Positions 27,230 through 36,461 are shown, numbered from the stretch's first letter. The stretch is 64,000 nucleotides of DNA from Paenibacillus nasutitermitis (GCF_014641075.1 NZ_BMHP01000002.1:744001-808000), one strand, 5' to 3'. Numbers and translations: made by a program. The notes: generated from the letters alone by a model not told the origin.

Positions 27230-28714
27230 CTAAGCTGTGGTATGAATTCCCCGGCCCAGTCCCATATGACGGTCAACCGCCTGGTCTTGCGCTGATTCTT
27301 CCAGATCCGTTTCAAAGCTTGCAATTCCATCTATTGAATCTTCTTTTGTTTTGTTGCGTTTGCCTTCCTGTTGTTCTCTGCTGTTTTGTCCCTGACGGTC
27401 CTGGAACAGACTGGTTTGGACCGTATTTTGCGAAACTTCAAGCTTGTCCACTTGAAGCCCCTGGGATTGCAGTGAAGCGCGAAGTTGAGCCATCTGATTC
27501 TCCAGTATATCTCTGGCAGCCGATGTATCGGTCAGAAACACGGCAGTCAACAGTCCGTTTTGAACGGTGATCCGCACGTCAACCTGTCCAAGATGATCCG
27601 GTGTCAACGTTAGGCGCGCTTCCGACATGCCGTTAACGGAAGAAACATTAAACTGCTTCACAATCAGATTCTGCATATTCTCGGCAAACTGGTGAACCGG
27701 TACAGGCTGGACCACAAGCGGTCTTGCTGCCTGCATCTGGCGCTGAAGCTCGTGATTCGCCGCGGCTACCGGCATCCCGGTGTCCGGACTATCCATACTC
27801 ACAGTTCCCGCTTCTTCTACAGCTGACTGGTCTTCAGACACATTGCGACTCGTCAGTGCTCCGACATGGAACAACTGGTGAGCCATTCGCTGCAAATGTA
27901 TATTGGCTGCCGGTACTGTTTGCGTTGTTCTGATGGTGTCAAGTCCCTCCTCAACGGTTGCAGATGCCGCTTGAGTCTGGAAAACTCCCTGTATCCTGCC
28001 ATCAAGCTTCTGTTCCACTTCAGCCAGTTGATTGCCTGCAGCTGCAAGAAGGTCCCGGTTGGTTCTGCTGTTCTTGTTCTGCTGCAGAAGGCTGCGAAGA
28101 TCAATCAGGGCATCCTGAAGTCCGGTCTTGAGCACAGCTTCCGTTTCTTCGCTTCCGGATTCCGCTGCAGCGATTTGCACCACAGCCAATTGGACGTTTG
28201 TTGCAGCTGCAACCATTGGGCTTGCGGACGATACAGGATTCGCGGATTGAGTGACTGCTTCCGCCGAATTCTGTGAATCAGAAACAGGAATCGGGCCCTT
28301 GTCTTCGCCATCCACTGGAACAACGGTCTCCAAAACGGGAGGTGTGATCATGGGAACTGCTCCGAACAAGGCAAGCAAATTTTCCACCTGCTGCAGCGCA
28401 TCCGATAAATGTTCATTGGATACGGTTGAATCGCCTTCTTGATCATTCAAAGCATCCAGCTTCTTGAGCATTTCCGTGATCGCCGAAATCAGATCGGCAG
28501 TTGAAACATTCTCACCGAGCAAGGAGGTCAGCTGACTGGCGGTCACCACCTTTGTCGCAGGCGATCCGTTAGCTGCGGTTTGCGTCGATCCTGTGCCGCT
28601 TATACTTTGGACCAAAGTCTGGACGAAACCATCGCCCCCGGCCGATTTTACGGATGTCCCGCCCGCCGGTGCCGATGATGCGCCAGGTGCTGCTTGAGAA
28701 ATTGGCATTTGCAT
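27230..28714 (-). CDS. fliK: Flagellar hook-length control protein FliK
   Basis: Secreted molecular ruler that triggers the FlhB switch. The 494-residue product has a low-complexity Ala/Gln/Ser/Thr/Val N-terminal two thirds and the conserved C-terminal FliK domain (about 350 to 450) with LTPDHLGQVDVRITVQNGLLTAVFLTDTSAARDILENQMAQLRASLQSQGLQV. The AGGAGGTG site precedes ATG-CAA-ATG; the first is chosen. It lies between the MotE-like gene and flgD as in B. subtilis. Confidence 0.93.
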   Translation of the reverse strand: MQMPISQAAPGASSAPAGGTSVKSAGGDGFVQTLVQSISGTGSTQTAANGSPATKVVTASQLTSLLGENVSTADLISAITEMLKKLDALNDQEGDSTVSNEHLSDALQQVENLLALFGAVPMITPPVLETVVPVDGEDKGPIPVSDSQNSAEAVTQSANPVSSASPMVAAATNVQLAVVQIAAAESGSEETEAVLKTGLQDALIDLRSLLQQNKNSRTNRDLLAAAGNQLAEVEQKLDGRIQGVFQTQAASATVEEGLDTIRTTQTVPAANIHLQRMAHQLFHVGALTSRNVSEDQSAVEEAGTVSMDSPDTGMPVAAANHELQRQMQAARPLVVQPVPVHQFAENMQNLIVKQFNVSSVNGMSEARLTLTPDHLGQVDVRITVQNGLLTAVFLTDTSAARDILENQMAQLRASLQSQGLQVDKLEVSQNTVQTSLFQDRQGQNSREQQEGKRNKTKEDSIDGIASFETDLEESAQDQAVDRHMGLGRGIHTTA

Positions 28715-28769
28715 TTTTATTTCACCTCCTTTCTTAGAAGATGCTCGCTTTCCTTCATCGTGCAGGTTC

Positions 28770-29681
28770 CTATTTGCCGACCATCAGTTTCGAAACAAGC
28801 TGTGCGGTTATCTTGTTGTTCAGACCGGACATTTCGGCCACGATTCTGGAGCGTGCGGTGTCGTCCACCGCATTTAATATCCGCAGCACCTTGCTTGGGC
28901 TCACATCGGCCATCTTGAGCAGCAGCTCAGCCGCGCTTTTCGCATCCATTGAGTTGAAGGTTGCTTTGAGCTGCTGTTTATCCAGTATGGTTTCCGGCTG
29001 TGCGGTGGCTGACTCCTGCTGTTTGATCCGTGCCTGCAGAGCGGCAATCTGACGGTCCTTGGAGGTTTTGCCATCCTTGAGCATCACGGTTGCGTTGGCC
29101 GCAGCCTTCGGCGTCATTTTTTCCAAAATCCTCACCCGGTCATCCGGACGCATCGCGTCGAGCACGAGTACCGCTTCCTCCAGCGCCATGCTTTCAAGAA
29201 TCGGTGCCGCTTTGCTTGGCGTAATCTTGGCATACATATTAGCCAATTCTGTTATTTTGCTTTGATATTGTTCATCATCAAGCTGTTTGTCCTTGCTGGT
29301 TTCTTTCAGCTGATCAACCTCTGCCTGCAGATCCTTGATTTCCTGATCCAGCTTTGACTTGGTCTCGCCGGCCTGCTTGAGCGCCGCTTCCTTTGAAGCA
29401 ATCGCTGCGCTTAGCTCGGCAATTTTGGCCGCATTGTTCTTATTGGCGGTTTGCCCGTCGGATTCGCCAGCAGTCTGGTTATCCACCTCTGCCGGTTCGG
29501 GAAGAACATCCCTCAGAAAGGGAATAGAATTTCCCAACTCCAGCGCCTTATTTCGCAGATTGAAATCGAATAAAGTAACCAATACGCCAAGCAGCACAAT
29601 GGTAAATAAAATGGGTGTAACAAAAAACATTAACCGCTCAAAACCGCTGTATCCTTGCTTTTCAATCTCCATATCCGCCAA
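28770..29681 (-). CDS. MotE/YlxF-like magnesium-transporter-MgtE-N-domain protein of the fla operon
   Basis: Corresponds by position to B. subtilis YlxF. The 303-residue product has an N-terminal membrane segment (LMFFVTPILFTIVLLGVLVTLF), a long coiled coil (about residues 80 to 150, IAELSAAIASKEAALKQAGETKSKLDQEIK) and C-terminal helical repeats (KITPSKAAPILESMALEEAVLVLDAMRPDDRVRILEKMTP and a second set) of the MgtE N-terminal type found in MotE. A role as stator or export-apparatus scaffold is inferred. The start is TTG, 7 bases after GGGAGG; an upstream longer frame would ignore this site. Confidence 0.85.
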   Translation of the reverse strand: MADMEIEKQGYSGFERLMFFVTPILFTIVLLGVLVTLFDFNLRNKALELGNSIPFLRDVLPEPAEVDNQTAGESDGQTANKNNAAKIAELSAAIASKEAALKQAGETKSKLDQEIKDLQAEVDQLKETSKDKQLDDEQYQSKITELANMYAKITPSKAAPILESMALEEAVLVLDAMRPDDRVRILEKMTPKAAANATVMLKDGKTSKDRQIAALQARIKQQESATAQPETILDKQQLKATFNSMDAKSAAELLLKMADVSPSKVLRILNAVDDTARSRIVAEMSGLNNKITAQLVSKLMVGK

Positions 29682-29819
29682 GTTAATCCCTCCCTCGGGC
29701 GTTATTATCCCGACCGGCTGATGCCGTTTTTTTGCGGCGGCACGATTTTCTTCACTGTTAAATATCAGAGCCAACTAGTACTGCGCAAGTTAGTCTCCTA
29801 TATTTCCAGCTTTTCATCG

Positions 29820-30272
29820 TCATCGGGCTGCAGCTGCGAAGCGAACCGTCGCCATTTCATCGAGTTCATTCTGTTCTTTTGTCTGCATGATGGAGCGAAA
29901 GCGGCCCAAAGCCCGTTCTTTTGATTTTTGCCAGACCTTCTCGTCCATCATTTTATCGGTCAACACCACCCGGCTGTCATCAACATGCCGCTGGGCATGC
30001 TTGACATCCATCTGCTTCGTCTGAATGCATGTATCCACATATTCGATATACTGCTGCATGACCATCAGCTCCGATAATGTCACGGCAGTCGAGGACGCCA
30101 CATGCAGGCGCTCGCTCCAGGAAGCCCGTTCCTGAAAGTATTGATTAAGGGACATTTCTTCCGTTTGCAGTTTGCCTACCGCCGTCGAGAGCAGCCATTC
30201 CGCCTGGGTTTTCTCGCTAGACTTGAGATCGACGATTTTCTGATATGCATACTGGAATCCTGCCATTATCAA
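29820..30272 (-). CDS. fliJ: Flagellar export chaperone FliJ
   Basis: Coiled-coil stalk protein that connects the FliI ring to FlhA. The 150-residue product is helical and highly charged, starting with the typical FQYAYQKIVDLKSSEKTQAEWLL. AAGGAG fits the TTG at this start (7 to 8 bases); an ATG two codons later is possible. Length matches B. subtilis FliJ (147). It follows fliI by 28 bases. Confidence 0.93.
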   Translation of the reverse strand: MIMAGFQYAYQKIVDLKSSEKTQAEWLLSTAVGKLQTEEMSLNQYFQERASWSERLHVASSTAVTLSELMVMQQYIEYVDTCIQTKQMDVKHAQRHVDDSRVVLTDKMMDEKVWQKSKERALGRFRSIMQTKEQNELDEMATVRFAAAAR

Positions 30273-30300
30273 CCATCAACTCCTTCATGTCGTAAAAAGT

Positions 30301-31623
30301 TTATGCATTATAAAATTCGGCGATCAGCCGGGCTTGCGCTTCCTGATAATCGACCTTTTCCGATGTTTTCTGACGGGTGAATGCTCGTATCGAATCATTG
30401 GCATCAATGGCTTTATCAATTTCTGTATTGGATCCGCGTTGGTACGCCCCAATATTGATCAAGTCTTCCGAATCCTTAAATACAGCCATTAGTCTTTTCA
30501 TTTCATTAGCGGCATCCTGCTGCTCTTCCGGTACGATTTCTTTCATTACCCGGCTGACGGACGAAAGAATATCAATCGCAGGGAAATGGCCCTTATGGGC
30601 TAAATCCCGGCTTAGCACAATATGTCCATCCAGGATACCGCGAACCGCATCGGCAATCGGCTCATTCATATCGTCACCATCAACCAGCACGGTATAGAAA
30701 GCAGTAATCGAACCTTTCGGTCCCGTACCTGCGCGTTCCAGCAGCTTCGGCAAATTGGCAAACACAGAAGGCGTGTAGCCGCGGGTCGCAGGTGGTTCGC
30801 CAATGGCCAGTCCCACTTCGCGCAGCGCCGTTGCGTAACGGGTCACGGAATCCATCATCAGCATCACATTCAGTCCGCGATCGCGAAAATATTCTGCAAT
30901 ACTCGTAGCAATCAAAGCTCCCTTAATCCGGATAAGCGCCGGTTGATCGGAAGTCGCAACAATGACGACCGAACGGGCCAGTCCCTCGGGACCGAGATCC
31001 TTCTCGATGAACTCGAGCACCTCGCGGCCGCGTTCCCCGATCAGGGCGATGACATTAACATCAGCCGATGTATTGCGGGCTACCATGCCGAGCAGGGTAC
31101 TTTTTCCAACACCAGAGCCTGCAAAGATCCCTACCCGCTGTCCTTGCCCGATTGTGAGCAGGCCGTCAATGGCGCGAACGCCGACACTGAGCGGATGCAA
31201 CACCCGAGGCCGGCTAAGCGGATTGCTGGGCACATTATGCGTGGAGTAATGCGGCATGCGGCTTGGGACAAAGGATCCGTCAAGCGGCTGTCCAAGACCG
31301 TCCAGCACTTTTCCCAGCAGATCGGAGCCCACCTGAACGGTAAGCGGTTTTCCTGTTCCGACCACATCGCAGCCCGGTCCAATCGACTGAAGCTCGCCAA
31401 GCGGCATCAGAATGACTTTATTATTGCGAAATCCGACAACCTCTGCCTTAAGCGGCTTGGAGGATTTGACTGGATAGATGTAGCATACATCCCCGATACT
31501 GGCATCCGGGCCTTCGGATTCTACTGTGAGTCCGATGACCTGCGTAACTTTACCGTTTACGCGGACCGGATCAATCGTACGCATATGCTCGATATATTTG
31601 GAGGCATCCAGCTTAGTTCTCAT
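30301..31623 (-). CDS. fliI: Flagellum-specific ATPase FliI
   Basis: Hexameric ATPase that unfolds and delivers export substrates. The 440-residue product has the Walker A sequence GIFAGSGVGKSTLLG, Walker B LNVMLMMDSVTRYA, the F1-beta-like signature PSVFANLPKLLERAG and the export-type C-terminal domain. Length equals B. subtilis FliI within a few residues (438). It overlaps fliH by 11 bases. Confidence 0.97.
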   Translation of the reverse strand: MRTKLDASKYIEHMRTIDPVRVNGKVTQVIGLTVESEGPDASIGDVCYIYPVKSSKPLKAEVVGFRNNKVILMPLGELQSIGPGCDVVGTGKPLTVQVGSDLLGKVLDGLGQPLDGSFVPSRMPHYSTHNVPSNPLSRPRVLHPLSVGVRAIDGLLTIGQGQRVGIFAGSGVGKSTLLGMVARNTSADVNVIALIGERGREVLEFIEKDLGPEGLARSVVIVATSDQPALIRIKGALIATSIAEYFRDRGLNVMLMMDSVTRYATALREVGLAIGEPPATRGYTPSVFANLPKLLERAGTGPKGSITAFYTVLVDGDDMNEPIADAVRGILDGHIVLSRDLAHKGHFPAIDILSSVSRVMKEIVPEEQQDAANEMKRLMAVFKDSEDLINIGAYQRGSNTEIDKAIDANDSIRAFTRQKTSEKVDYQEAQARLIAEFYNA

Positions 31624-32437
31624 CGTCTTGGCCCCGCTCTTCCGCCTGCAAGGTCAGCTGAATCAGCTCGCGCTTGATTTCGGAGAGCTGCGTGTCGATT
31701 CTGGCATCGATGCTTCCAAAAGAAGAACGGATGACGCAGCCAAAATCCTTGACCGATACGTCGGGAACAATTTGCAATTCGGCCTGCGAGTCGATTACAA
31801 GGCTCAGCTCTTCTCTCGCTGCCTGTACAAAGGTCAGCTGATTGGGAGAAATACACAGAATGATGACTCCCTGCTCTCTTCTGCGCTCCAACGACTTGCG
31901 GATCAGATCCAGCGACCATTCCGGTGAAACCGTTAGCTGCCGATTAATGATCTTCTCTGCGATTGCGGCGCTTAGCTCTACCAGAAAAGGCTCGGATTCC
32001 TGAATGATCTGTTCCTTGGTCTGATAAGCGGAATCCAGAATGGACCTGGCCTCCGTAAGCATGGTTTCCCATTGAGCCCGTACTTCCTGCTCCGCATTCT
32101 GCCGGCCTTCCTCATGTCCCTGCTGAAAACCATCCCTCCGGATTTGTTCCATCAGCTCTTCATCCTGCAACCGCCGTTCAAGCCACCAGCCGTCTATCTG
32201 ATCATTAGCCTGCTTGAACATCTCCTCGATCTGTTCGCTGGATTCCTCGATACGCTGCTTGGCAAATGACTCCGCATCCGTTAAGATCTGATCCCGAAGC
32301 GAGATGGTTTCTTCATCGGCTGCAGGAGCAACCGGTTCTTCTTCCACTTCCTGCTTGGAAGCATATTTATTTAGCCATTCCAACCGCTTGAGCTCTTCAA
32401 CTGAAACAACATGAGAGGACTTATACAGCTTAGACAA
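31613..32437 (-). CDS. fliH: Flagellar assembly protein FliH, regulator of FliI
   Basis: Binds FliI and anchors it to the C ring. The 274-residue product is rich in Glu, Gln and Arg with a long coiled coil (ESSEQIEEMFKQANDQIDGWWLERRLQDEELMEQIRRDGFQQGHEEG) containing the GxxxG-like part, and a C-terminal domain (ELSAAIAEKIINRQLTVSPEWSLDLIRKSL) typical of FliH/V-ATPase E subunits. The start is taken as TTG (MSKLYKSSHVVSVEEL), 10 bases after GGAGG and overlapping the fliG stop; upstream TTG and ATG codons have no well-spaced site. Confidence 0.9.
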   Translation of the reverse strand: MSKLYKSSHVVSVEELKRLEWLNKYASKQEVEEEPVAPAADEETISLRDQILTDAESFAKQRIEESSEQIEEMFKQANDQIDGWWLERRLQDEELMEQIRRDGFQQGHEEGRQNAEQEVRAQWETMLTEARSILDSAYQTKEQIIQESEPFLVELSAAIAEKIINRQLTVSPEWSLDLIRKSLERRREQGVIILCISPNQLTFVQAAREELSLVIDSQAELQIVPDVSVKDFGCVIRSSFGSIDARIDTQLSEIKRELIQLTLQAEERGQDDEN

Positions 32438-33443
32438 TGATGTCATCTCCTCCGCCACGCGCGATGATGATCTCTCCTGATTCTTCAAGTCTGCGTATTG
32501 TAGCTACGATACGGGTTTGAGCTTCTTCCACGTCACGCAGCCTGACAGGTCCCATATATTCCATCTCTTCCTTGAACGTCTCCGCCATGCGCTTGGACAT
32601 GTTCTGGAATATCGCTTCGCGAACTTCTTCACTGGCAACCTTAAGCGCAAGCTGCAGATCGGCATTCTCGATGTCCCGGATAATCCGTTGGATGGAGCGG
32701 TTGTCGATATTGACGATATCTTCGAAAACAAACATTCTTTTTTTGATTTCCTCGGCCAATTCCGGGTCCTGGATCTCCAAGGCATCGAGGATGGTGCGCT
32801 CCGTCCCCCGGTCAACACCATTTAATATTTGAACAATTGATTCAATTCCACCCGCACTGGTGTAATCTTGAGTAACGGTAGCAGAAAGCTTCTGTTCAAG
32901 TATGCGTTCCACTTGGGAAATCACCTCTGGCGAGGTGCTGTCCATAAGCGCGACTCTCCTTGCCACATCCGCTTGTTTATCCTGCGGAAGTGAAGAAAGT
33001 ATCTGCGCGGATTGCTCCGATTGCAGATACGAAAGTACCAGCGCAATAGTCTGTGCATTCTCATTCTGAATAAAGTTCAGAATCTGACTTGCCTCCGCCT
33101 TGCGTGCAAAGTCGAATGGCCGAACCTGTAAAGTAGCTGTCAGACGGCCGATGACCTCCGAAGCTTTCTGCTCGCCAAGCGCTTTCTCCAGAATTTCCCT
33201 TGCGTAAGCGATACCTCCTTGCGAGATATATTCCTGAGCCAGACAGATTTGATGAAACTCACTGAGAATGGTTTCTTTATCGATCGTGTCGACCTTGCGC
33301 ACATTGGCAATTTCAAGGGTAAGCTGTTCGATTTCCTCATCCCGCAAATGCTTGAAAATTTGAGCGGATACTTCCGGCCCGAGTGAAATTAACAAAATAG
33401 CTGCTTTTTGCCTGCCACTGAATCCTTGCGTTGCTTTTGCCAC
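32430..33443 (-). CDS. fliG: Flagellar motor switch protein FliG
   Basis: Rotor protein that interacts with MotA and carries the torque-generating charges. The 337-residue product has the N-terminal FliF-binding domain (GFSGRQKAAILLISLGPEVSAQIFKHL), the middle armadillo domain with the EHPQT-like region seen as NENAQTIALVLSYL, and the C-terminal domain (FEDIVNIDNRSIQRIIRDIENADLQLALKVA). The GTG at this start is 8 bases after AGAGG; an upstream GTG overlaps the site. Length matches B. subtilis (338). Confidence 0.96.
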   Translation of the reverse strand: MAKATQGFSGRQKAAILLISLGPEVSAQIFKHLRDEEIEQLTLEIANVRKVDTIDKETILSEFHQICLAQEYISQGGIAYAREILEKALGEQKASEVIGRLTATLQVRPFDFARKAEASQILNFIQNENAQTIALVLSYLQSEQSAQILSSLPQDKQADVARRVALMDSTSPEVISQVERILEQKLSATVTQDYTSAGGIESIVQILNGVDRGTERTILDALEIQDPELAEEIKKRMFVFEDIVNIDNRSIQRIIRDIENADLQLALKVASEEVREAIFQNMSKRMAETFKEEMEYMGPVRLRDVEEAQTRIVATIRRLEESGEIIIARGGGDDIIV

Positions 33444-33454
33444 CAGGGCCACCT

Positions 33455-35029
33455 CTATTCATCAACGAGCCAGGTACGGAGTAGATTAACAAACTCCTCT
33501 GGTTTACGTTTGGCAAGTGTCTCCAGCTGCTTGCGTACCTGGCTCTCATTATTAACCGCATCGAGATCGATTGTCGGATACTCCACCTTACCGGGTACGA
33601 CCATATCATCTTCTTGCTCCATAGCAGCTTGCTTGCGGCGGCGAAGCACGACATATACCAACCCGCCGATAATGGCGAGCGCTGCCAGACCAATTCCGAC
33701 GAGCCATCCTGTGGATAGTCCGGTTGCCGAAGAAGAACTGCTGCCATCGGCAAATGTTTGGCCGAGTATGGCCACCTTTTTGGTGATCAACAGGTCATCA
33801 TTAACATCTTGACCGGATTCAACCAATTGGGAACGGACAAGTGAAACAAGGAATTCATTCATGCCTGCTTTTGTTTCGTCGTCCAGCCTTGTTTTATCCA
33901 CACCGACACTAATGGACAAATCTTTAATCACATAAGGACCGGATTCGATCTGGTTATTGATCCGGTTGACTTCATAATTGGTAGTTCGAGAATTTTCTTC
34001 AGAAGTTCCTGCGCCGCTTCCTTCTGTTGCCTGGTATCCAGGAACATCCGTTTCGCCTGTTCCGGCAACTCCACCCGCAGCACCAGCGCCTGTGGTCGAT
34101 TTGTTGTCGGTCTGCTCGCTGATGATAATTCCGTTGTTGCTATTGTCCGGAAGCGGTTCGACAAGCTGCTGGTCTGATTTTTTCTTGTCAAAATTGATGG
34201 AGCTTTGGACGTTGACCACCAAATTATCCATGCCGACCATCCGGCCCAGAAACTGCTGAATATTGCGTTTAAGATCAGCTTCGTACTTGTGCTGAATCTG
34301 ATAGTGGGTTTCCAGCGCCAGCGCGCTCCCCCCATTGCTTCCGCCGAGTGCTGTGGAAGCGAGCAATTCGCCTTCGGGACTGGAAATGGTGATATTATCG
34401 ATGCTTAAATTGGGGACGGCTGTTTTAACCAGATTGTAGTATCCGTCTACTTCTTTTTGTGATGGTCGGTAACCTGGCTTGAAATCCATCATTATTGAGG
34501 CGGATGCTTGTTCCTTCTCTTCTGTGGAAACAAACACACTTTTTTCTGGTAAATTGACCAGAACACTGGATTTCTGAACACCCTGCATATTATTGAGGAG
34601 TCGCTGAATCTCACCGTTTAAGGCATTGCGGTACTTTACGTCGAATTCCCGATCAGTGGACCCGAACATCGAACCGCCGTCATTGAAGGCTTCAAATCCG
34701 ATAGATCCGTTTTGCACCAGTCCCTGGGAACCGGCTTCCACCTTTACCTTGGCAGCATTTGCAGAAGGAACGGATATCGTTTTGCCTGCATCATCAAGCT
34801 TATACGCAATCTTGTTGGTATCCAGATAATTCATAACCGCTGCGGAATCCGTACTGTCCAAATCCTGAAAAGCGACTTCATACTGCGTTCTTGAAAAAAA
34901 AGTTGTCAATAAAATAACGGAAAGCAGAAGAATACCTAATGTCGCGCCAAGCCAAATCTTTTGATTTCTACCCATTGAATTCCAATATTGGGCTAACTTC
35001 CCCCTATATTGGGTGAATTTCTCGTTCAC
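33455..35029 (-). CDS. fliF: Flagellar MS-ring protein FliF
   Basis: Builds the MS ring in the membrane, the base for export gate and C ring. The 524-residue product has an N-terminal membrane segment (IWLGATLGILLLSVILLTTFF), ring-building motifs 1 and 2 (QYEVAFQDLDSTDSAAVMNYLDTNKIAYKL; SVLVNLPEKSVF), a Gly/Thr/Ser-rich loop, a second membrane segment (LSTGWLVGIGLAALAIIGGLVYVVL) and the C-terminal FliG-binding tail. Start GTG with GGGGTGG upstream. B. subtilis FliF has 536 residues. Confidence 0.96.
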   Translation of the reverse strand: MNEKFTQYRGKLAQYWNSMGRNQKIWLGATLGILLLSVILLTTFFSRTQYEVAFQDLDSTDSAAVMNYLDTNKIAYKLDDAGKTISVPSANAAKVKVEAGSQGLVQNGSIGFEAFNDGGSMFGSTDREFDVKYRNALNGEIQRLLNNMQGVQKSSVLVNLPEKSVFVSTEEKEQASASIMMDFKPGYRPSQKEVDGYYNLVKTAVPNLSIDNITISSPEGELLASTALGGSNGGSALALETHYQIQHKYEADLKRNIQQFLGRMVGMDNLVVNVQSSINFDKKKSDQQLVEPLPDNSNNGIIISEQTDNKSTTGAGAAGGVAGTGETDVPGYQATEGSGAGTSEENSRTTNYEVNRINNQIESGPYVIKDLSISVGVDKTRLDDETKAGMNEFLVSLVRSQLVESGQDVNDDLLITKKVAILGQTFADGSSSSSATGLSTGWLVGIGLAALAIIGGLVYVVLRRRKQAAMEQEDDMVVPGKVEYPTIDLDAVNNESQVRKQLETLAKRKPEEFVNLLRTWLVDE

Positions 35030-35072
35030 AATTCCACCCCAATCATGTGCTATGACTCCTCAAGAAGTTGAA

Positions 35073-35381
35073 TTATACTTGCATTCGCATGATTTCTTGA
35101 TAAGCGTCTATCACCTTATTTCTGATTTGTGTGGTTAATTGCAAACTGATTTCAGCTTGCGAAGCTGCGATCATGACCTGGGAAACATCCACTTTTCCGA
35201 CCATAAATTGATCCGTTAATGCCGAAACATTCGATTCCTGTGCACTGACGCTGTCCAGCGCCTTTTGAAGAAAATCACCGAAGTTTTGCGTCATTTCTGC
35301 CGGCGTAGACTTTTCGCTGACGGCATTCGCGTTCGCCGAGCGAGTAGGCAGTACCTGACTAAGTGTTGTTTGGTTAATCAC
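35073..35381 (-). CDS. fliE: Flagellar hook-basal body protein FliE
   Basis: Rod-base adaptor between the MS ring and the FlgB-FlgC rod. The 102-residue product contains the family pattern FGDFLQKALDSVSAQESNVSALTDQFMVGKVDVSQVMIAASQAEISLQLTTQIRNKVIDAYQEIMRMQV. The start is GTG with GGAGGG upstream. Length and place after flgC are typical. Confidence 0.96.
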   Translation of the reverse strand: MINQTTLSQVLPTRSANANAVSEKSTPAEMTQNFGDFLQKALDSVSAQESNVSALTDQFMVGKVDVSQVMIAASQAEISLQLTTQIRNKVIDAYQEIMRMQV

Positions 35382-35409
35382 TGGAATCCCTCCGGTTTAT
35401 CTTTTTTAG

Positions 35410-35859
35410 CTAGTTTCTGCCAATCTCAAGGGCTTTCGTAAACATGCCCTTCGTTGCGTTTAATGCTGTAACGTTCGCCTCATATGAACGCGATGCGGAA
35501 ATCATATCGACCATTTCTTTGGCAATATCAACATTCGGCATATTTACATAGCCGTTGGTGTCCGCGTCGGGATGGGTAGGATTATAGACCAGCTTGGAAG
35601 GGCTGCTGTCTTCCATAATTCGAACCGCTTTGACCCCGTTATTTCCGGTTCCGTTCAACTGTCCGTTTAAAACACTCGAGAATGAGGGCTGATTCGGTTC
35701 AAGCACAACCATCTTTCGTTTGTAAGGCTCGTAGCGTCCATTGACGAAATTTGCCCGGGTTGTCTCAGCATTAGCAATGTTGGAAGAAATGACATCCATT
35801 CGCAATCTCTGGGCGGTAAGGGCCGATGCGCTTGCATTAAAACCATTAGTAAGCTTCAT
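35410..35859 (-). CDS. flgC: Flagellar proximal rod protein FlgC
   Basis: Proximal rod subunit exported by the type III system. The 149-residue product has the N-terminal signature FNASASALTAQRLRMDVISSNIANAETTRA and the C-terminal segment YVNMPNVDIAKEMVDMISASRSYEANVTALNATKGMFTKALEI, the two helices shared by axial proteins. Length is typical (B. subtilis 150). It starts 5 bases after flgB. Confidence 0.97.
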   Translation of the reverse strand: MKLTNGFNASASALTAQRLRMDVISSNIANAETTRANFVNGRYEPYKRKMVVLEPNQPSFSSVLNGQLNGTGNNGVKAVRIMEDSSPSKLVYNPTHPDADTNGYVNMPNVDIAKEMVDMISASRSYEANVTALNATKGMFTKALEIGRN

Positions 35860-35864
35860 CTCAT

Positions 35865-36269
35865 CTATCTCCCTTCAATGGCTGTTCGCATCATTTTAAC
35901 ATCGTGGTTGAGCTGCTGGATGTAAAAATTATAGGATAGTTGGTTTTCAGCAAGTAACGACATTTCCCGATCAATATCCACATTGTTTGAATTATTGTTC
36001 ATGACACTATGCTCATCCGTTACAATTTTTGCTTCGGGCAAGGAAGATGAGGCGCCAATAGGTATGTGGCGGGTATCGGTCCGTTTGCCCGCGAGAACAG
36101 GCATTCCATTGCTTAGAGTCTGATCCAGAAGCTGCTCGAATGTAACGTCAGAACGTTTGAATTTAGGCGTGTCGTCATTGGCTACATTATTTGAAATGAC
36201 TCGTTGACGCATTTCCGCAGCACTAATGGCACCCTGCAGCCGGTGAAATCCCGGGCTGTTCAATAACAT
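35865..36269 (-). CDS. flgB: Flagellar proximal rod protein FlgB, first gene of the fla/che operon
   Basis: Proximal rod subunit. The 134-residue product shows the axial N-terminal pattern LQGAISAAEMRQRVISNNVANDDTPKFKRSDVTFEQLL and the C-terminal helix NVDIDREMSLLAENQLSYNFYIQQLNHDVKMMRTAI. B. subtilis FlgB has 129 residues. The upstream 238 bases hold the codY terminator, a candidate promoter and small inverted repeats, so the operon transcript probably begins here. The ribosome binding site (AGCGGGG) is weaker than in most of the operon. Confidence 0.96.
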   Translation of the reverse strand: MLLNSPGFHRLQGAISAAEMRQRVISNNVANDDTPKFKRSDVTFEQLLDQTLSNGMPVLAGKRTDTRHIPIGASSSLPEAKIVTDEHSVMNNNSNNVDIDREMSLLAENQLSYNFYIQQLNHDVKMMRTAIEGR

Positions 36270-36301
36270 GAATGAAACCCCGCTTTCTTATCTAATCTGC
36301 T

Positions 36302-36320
36302 CCTGTTATTATTCAACAGG
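36302..36320 (-). promoter_or_regulatory. Inverted repeat in the flgB leader
   Basis: CCTGTT and AACAGG pair around a 7-base loop, about 32 bases before the flgB start codon and just upstream of its weak ribosome binding site. It may form a small hairpin in the operon leader or an operator half-site pair; the role is unknown. Confidence 0.4.
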
Positions 36321-36352
36321 TTTTCCCTCATTCCTGCTTCTTTCGACAAAAG

Positions 36353-36382
36353 ATTATTAAAAAAATGAGAACAACTTGTCGA
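36353..36382 (-). promoter_or_regulatory. Candidate sigma-A promoter of the fla/che operon
   Basis: In mRNA sense TCGACA, an 18-base spacer and AATAAT, each one base from consensus. It lies between the codY terminator and flgB. TCGACAA and TTGTCGA form a further inverted repeat over this promoter. A sigma-D promoter was not recognised. Assigned by eye. Confidence 0.45.
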
Positions 36383-36432
36383 TAAATGCCGCTAAATTAA
36401 TATTCCTTAATTTCCTAAATTATTACAATAAG

Positions 36433-36461
36433 AAAAAAGCCCTATCTTTTTGAAAGATAGG
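36433..36461 (-). terminator. Intrinsic terminator of codY
   Basis: CCTATCTTT and AAAGATAGG form a perfect 9-bp stem with a 3-base loop, followed in sense by GC and a run of six U. It stands about 45 bases after the codY stop and separates the hslVU-codY transcript from flgB. Confidence 0.9.

Noticed and set aside
30622..31677. 351-codon plus-strand frame opposite fliI
   Set aside because: Shadow frame of a strongly conserved gene; no own signals.
36353..36420. CodY box near flgB
   Set aside because: No stretch comes close enough to the AATTTTCWGAAAATT consensus.
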